The notes under the pieces were generated by a model that did not search any database, was not told the DNA's origin, and worked only from the letters and a program-made list of their open reading frames with translations. A DNA stretch of 25,688 nt, from contig JBKPFS010000072.1 of assembly GCA_046728935.1 (NCBI GenBank), positions 1-25,688 of the forward strand, written 5' to 3'. Every line of letters starts with the position of its first letter. Positions within the stretch are counted from its first letter, which is position 1. Origin of the DNA: DATAFO01 sp046728935. GTDB taxonomy: Bacteria > Actinomycetota > Thermoleophilia > Solirubrobacterales > 70-9. The position numbers and the translations under genes were made by a program. This document shows positions 23,484 through 25,688 of the stretch, in pieces.

Positions 23484-24080
23484 GTGGAGGCGAGGCAGGG
23501 ACCGGGCCGCGTCGAGCGGGCCCTCGAATCGCTCGCGGGGAACACCTCGCGGCGCGGGTTTCTCGCCCGCGTCGGCGGGGCCCTGACGGCGGCCACCGCC
23601 GGGGGCCTGGTTGCCAAGGCCGTGAGGCCGGGCGATGCCGACGCCTTTCATTTCTGCGGTCACATCTTCACCACCGGCTCCTGCCCGCACCCAACCGGCC
23701 CGTCGCTGCCGCGCATCGACGCACACGGGTATCCCCTGCGCGGGACCGACGGGGCGCCGATCGACAACATCGGCCGCCCCGTTAACGGCGCGGGCGAGCC
23801 CGTCAACGACAGGGGCGAGGTGTTGCGGGATCCGGACGGCCGCCCGCTGCCGCCCGCGCCTCGCACGAAGGTCTGCGACGAGGTCTCCCGTCGCTTCGGG
23901 TTTCCCACCTCGGTCGACGGGTCCTGGTATCGCTGCTGCAACGGCCACGTCCGCAAGCTCGTCGACTGCTGCGCCTACTCGCAGAAGCGCATCAACGGCG
24001 ACGCCGCACTGCGTGGCTACTGCTTCCAAGGCCGCAAGGTGTTCTGCGTGATGTTCTTCCAGACGAGGGTGCCGTGCTAG
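23484..24080 (+). CDS. Tat-exported cysteine-rich protein resembling methylamine dehydrogenase light chain
   Basis: About 198 residues from GTG 23484 (GTG 23475 is also in frame). SRRGFLARVGG at about 22-32 is a strong twin-arginine signal followed by an Ala-rich segment, so the protein is exported folded. The mature part has ten cysteines, including CC pairs 151-152 and 162-163. A proline/glycine-rich central region (GYPLRGTDGAPIDNIGRPVN, 80s-110s) resembles short repeats. The C-terminal part SWYRCCNG … VDCC … RGYCFQG … VFC follows, by eye, the order SW … C … RDCC … IIWCFG … HC in the light chain of methylamine dehydrogenase. W148 would correspond to the TTQ Trp57; the Trp108 position is Y179. 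Its neighbours are maturation-type genes. Catalysis is unproven; a structural or electron-transfer role is possible. Confidence 0.7.
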   Translation: MEARQGPGRVERALESLAGNTSRRGFLARVGGALTAATAGGLVAKAVRPGDADAFHFCGHIFTTGSCPHPTGPSLPRIDAHGYPLRGTDGAPIDNIGRPVNGAGEPVNDRGEVLRDPDGRPLPPAPRTKVCDEVSRRFGFPTSVDGSWYRCCNGHVRKLVDCCAYSQKRINGDAALRGYCFQGRKVFCVMFFQTRVPC

Positions 24081-24105
24081 CCGCGGGGCTGCGGAGGCGC
24101 GCCTC

Positions 24106-25509
24106 GTGAGCGGGCTCGAGCTTGCGCTCGCCGTCGCGGCCCTGGTCGCCGGCCTCACCGGTACCTGGTCTCCGTGCGGCTTTTCGATGATCGAGACGCT
24201 CGGGCCCACCGGGCACGCGGGTGGGCGCCGGACGACGCTCGCGGCGTGCGTCACGTTCAGCGTCGGCGCCTTGGCCGGGGGAGTGGTCACCTTCGGCCTG
24301 CTGTCGCTGGCGGGCTCGCTCGTACACGGAGCCGACGATCGAGTCGCTTACATCGTCGCCGCCGCGATCGCCGTCGGGGCGGCGGTCGCCGAGGCCCGCG
24401 GCGCCCGCATCGCGCCGCAAGTGCGCCGCCAGCTGCCCGAGCACTGGCGGCGGGTTCTGCCGATGCCGCTCGCCGGTGGCCTGTACGGAATCCTCCTCGG
24501 CCTCGGCTTCACCACCTTCGTGCTCACCTTCGGCGTCTTCGCCCTGGCCGGGATCGCGTTCGCGGTCGGCGACGCGCCGACCGGGACCGCCGTTGGGCTC
24601 GCCTTCGGCCTCGGTCGCGCGGTGCCGATCGCCCTCGCGGCGCCCATCGCCGACCGACCGGCGGGAATCCGGGTCACCGAGCTGATGGCCGATCGTCCGG
24701 CCCTCTACCGAGGCATCCGGCTTGGAGACAGCGCGGCGCTCGCGCTCGTCGCGGCCGTGCTCGTGTCGACCGCCCCCGCGGGCGCGGCGAAGCTCGCGCG
24801 CTCGCCGGCGGCGGACCCGTCGACCGGTGACGGCGACCTCGCCTTCCAGCGGCCGGATCGCGACGGTTTCCTCGCTCGCGGCGGCGAGGAGATTCCCCTC
24901 GGGGGCCGCGACCCGGCGCTGGGCGGTGGGCGGATCGCGGTGATCCAATCGGATCGCATCTACCTTTTGAGCAGCGGGGACCTCACGGAGGAGGGGACGT
25001 TCCCCGCCCTGGGGGCCGACGCGGTGGCCGTGGCGCACAACTGGGTCGTGTGGCGGGCCAGGTCGGGGGACGACGACGCGCTCCATGCCCGCAAGATCGC
25101 CAATCCCCAGAACCCCGGGGACGTCAAGAACCTGGCTAGGGCCTCCGGCCCCAGTCAGCTTGGTAGGCCGAGCGTCGACCACAACCGGCTCGTTTACGCC
25201 CGGGCGTCGCGGCGCCAGAATCGAATCGTCAAGCAGGTCCTCGGCAGCGGGCACAAGACCACGCTGATGCGCTCGGTCCGCGACGGGCTCTCCAATCCGA
25301 CGATCGGCGGCAAGCACCTGCTCTACGTCCGCTACGTCCACGGCCGCGATCAGCTGAAGCTGGCACGCCTCGGCGGCGGCAAGGGCCACACGCTGCTCTC
25401 GCGCCGCGGCGGCACGCTGTGGTCGACCGCGCTCGGCCGCAAGCGGGCGTACGTGACCGTGATCCACGGCACCGCCCCGGCGCAGAAGATCATCTCCGCA
25501 AAGCGCTGA
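24106..25509 (+). CDS. CcdA/DsbD-type transmembrane protein fused to a C-terminal beta-propeller-like domain
   Basis: A 467-residue protein from GTG 24106, with GGAGG at 24093-24097 eight bases before it. Residues 1-225 have about six transmembrane helices. The first ends in GTWSPCGFSMIETLGPTGH, the CcdA/DsbD-like motif with its redox Cys. A second classical Cys in helix 4 is not seen, but ACVTF in helix 2 supplies another. Residues about 230-467 contain repeated beta-strand units (GGGRIAVIQSDRIYLLSSG, VAVAHNWVVWRA, DHNRLVYARAS, IGGKHLLYVRYV, GRKRAYVTVIH) like a TolB/PQQ-type propeller, probably outside the membrane. The cassette thus has thiol transport (CcdA, MauE), a thioredoxin and a Cys-rich substrate. 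The propeller may dock that substrate, as the propeller heavy chain does in methylamine dehydrogenase; this is inference. Confidence 0.78.
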   Translation: MSGLELALAVAALVAGLTGTWSPCGFSMIETLGPTGHAGGRRTTLAACVTFSVGALAGGVVTFGLLSLAGSLVHGADDRVAYIVAAAIAVGAAVAEARGARIAPQVRRQLPEHWRRVLPMPLAGGLYGILLGLGFTTFVLTFGVFALAGIAFAVGDAPTGTAVGLAFGLGRAVPIALAAPIADRPAGIRVTELMADRPALYRGIRLGDSAALALVAAVLVSTAPAGAAKLARSPAADPSTGDGDLAFQRPDRDGFLARGGEEIPLGGRDPALGGGRIAVIQSDRIYLLSSGDLTEEGTFPALGADAVAVAHNWVVWRARSGDDDALHARKIANPQNPGDVKNLARASGPSQLGRPSVDHNRLVYARASRRQNRIVKQVLGSGHKTTLMRSVRDGLSNPTIGGKHLLYVRYVHGRDQLKLARLGGGKGHTLLSRRGGTLWSTALGRKRAYVTVIHGTAPAQKIISAKR

Positions 25510-25516
25510 TCGAGCC

Positions 25517-25580
25517 AAGAGGCTGTCTCGAAACCCCGCGTGCCGCCAGGCGTGCGCGGGGGGTTTTGAGGCAGCCTCTT
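25517..25580 (+). terminator. Long perfect hairpin after the redox cassette
   Basis: AAGAGGCTG at 25517 pairs with CAGCCTCTT ending at 25580, then UCUC/GAGG, then GAAACCCC with GGGGTTTT, giving about 21 uninterrupted pairs with two G·U wobbles and a GC-rich inner loop. It begins eight bases after the preceding stop codon. The outer sequence also resembles inverted ends of some insertion elements, so a MITE-like remnant is an alternative. Confidence 0.7.
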
Positions 25581-25593
25581 AGTAGCCTGATCC

Positions 25594-25688
25594 GGTGCCC
25601 GATCTGCCCGAGGAGCTCACGCCGCGCCGCGTCGCCGAGCTGGTAGACGACGGCGGCGTCCAGCTCGTCGACGTCCGCGAGCCGTACG
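25594..25688 (+). CDS. Rhodanese-like domain protein, N-terminal part (runs off window)
   Basis: Thirty-one codons from GTG 25594 read PDLPEELTPRRVAELVDDGG, then VQLVDVREPY. The LTPRRVAELVDDG start followed by VQLVDVREPY is the N-terminal half of a rhodanese homology domain (thiosulfate or sulfur-carrier sulfurtransferase); the active-site Cys would lie beyond the window. A TAGCCT -10-like hexamer five bases before the GTG (25583-25588) suggests a leaderless start. Its position after the thiol-redox cassette is suggestive, but a strong hairpin separates them. Confidence 0.75.

Noticed and set aside
22559..25509. Calling the cassette a true methylamine dehydrogenase operon
   Set aside because: No MauG, no separate heavy chain, and the second cofactor Trp appears replaced. 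Only resemblance to mau maturation genes can be supported.

Overview
The window is GC-rich, densely coded bacterial DNA with many GTG starts and almost every gene on the + strand. The comF–hpf–secA order is a known actinobacterial arrangement. The secreted proteins carry Lys-rich Ca-repeat-like and Ig-like tails of a kind I associate with Thermoleophilia (Solirubrobacterales/Gaiellales). I therefore infer a deep-branching actinobacterium of that class; this is inference, not a database result. I see no mobile genes, tRNA, rRNA or CRISPR. No gene-free stretch exceeds 300 bases; the longest is 21241-21475.

Layout. 1-436: end of threonine synthase. 530-1834: secreted beta-helix protein with a Lys-rich repeat tail. 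1952-3376: membrane PAS–GAF–GGDEF diguanylate cyclase. 3443-8461: comF, hpf, an NAD-dependent epimerase with an apparent AUC start, and secA. 8487-9490: a SnoaL-like protein overlapping tag (3-methyladenine glycosylase I). 9551-16510: four consecutive exported proteins, namely a seven-repeat beta-propeller, a GH1 glycosidase with EF-hand loops, a PhoD-like phosphatase, and a copper protein ending in an amicyanin-like cupredoxin and the same Lys-rich tail. 16655-20328: prfB with a programmed +1 frameshift, a FIST-domain sensor, nadC and a second SnoaL-like protein. 20392-21240 (minus strand): a divergent Fpg/Nei glycosylase. 21476-25509: nadA followed by a three-gene cassette. 25594-end: start of a rhodanese-domain protein.

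The most unusual part is 22559-25509. It encodes a MauE-like membrane protein fused to a MauD-like thioredoxin domain, a Tat-exported protein with ten cysteines that resembles the methylamine dehydrogenase light chain, and a CcdA/DsbD-type membrane domain fused to a probable beta-propeller. I read it as a self-contained export, disulfide-maturation and possibly redox-cofactor cassette. By eye, one of the two cofactor tryptophans is kept (W148) and the other is replaced by tyrosine (Y179). An amicyanin-like copper centre encoded about 6 kb upstream is a possible electron partner, but that link is speculative.

Regulatory structure includes a programmed frameshift, a TAGACA/TAGGGT promoter with a perfect dyad over its -35 box, probable leaderless starts, tandem 27-30 bp repeats upstream of prfB and nadA, and several strong terminator-like hairpins.
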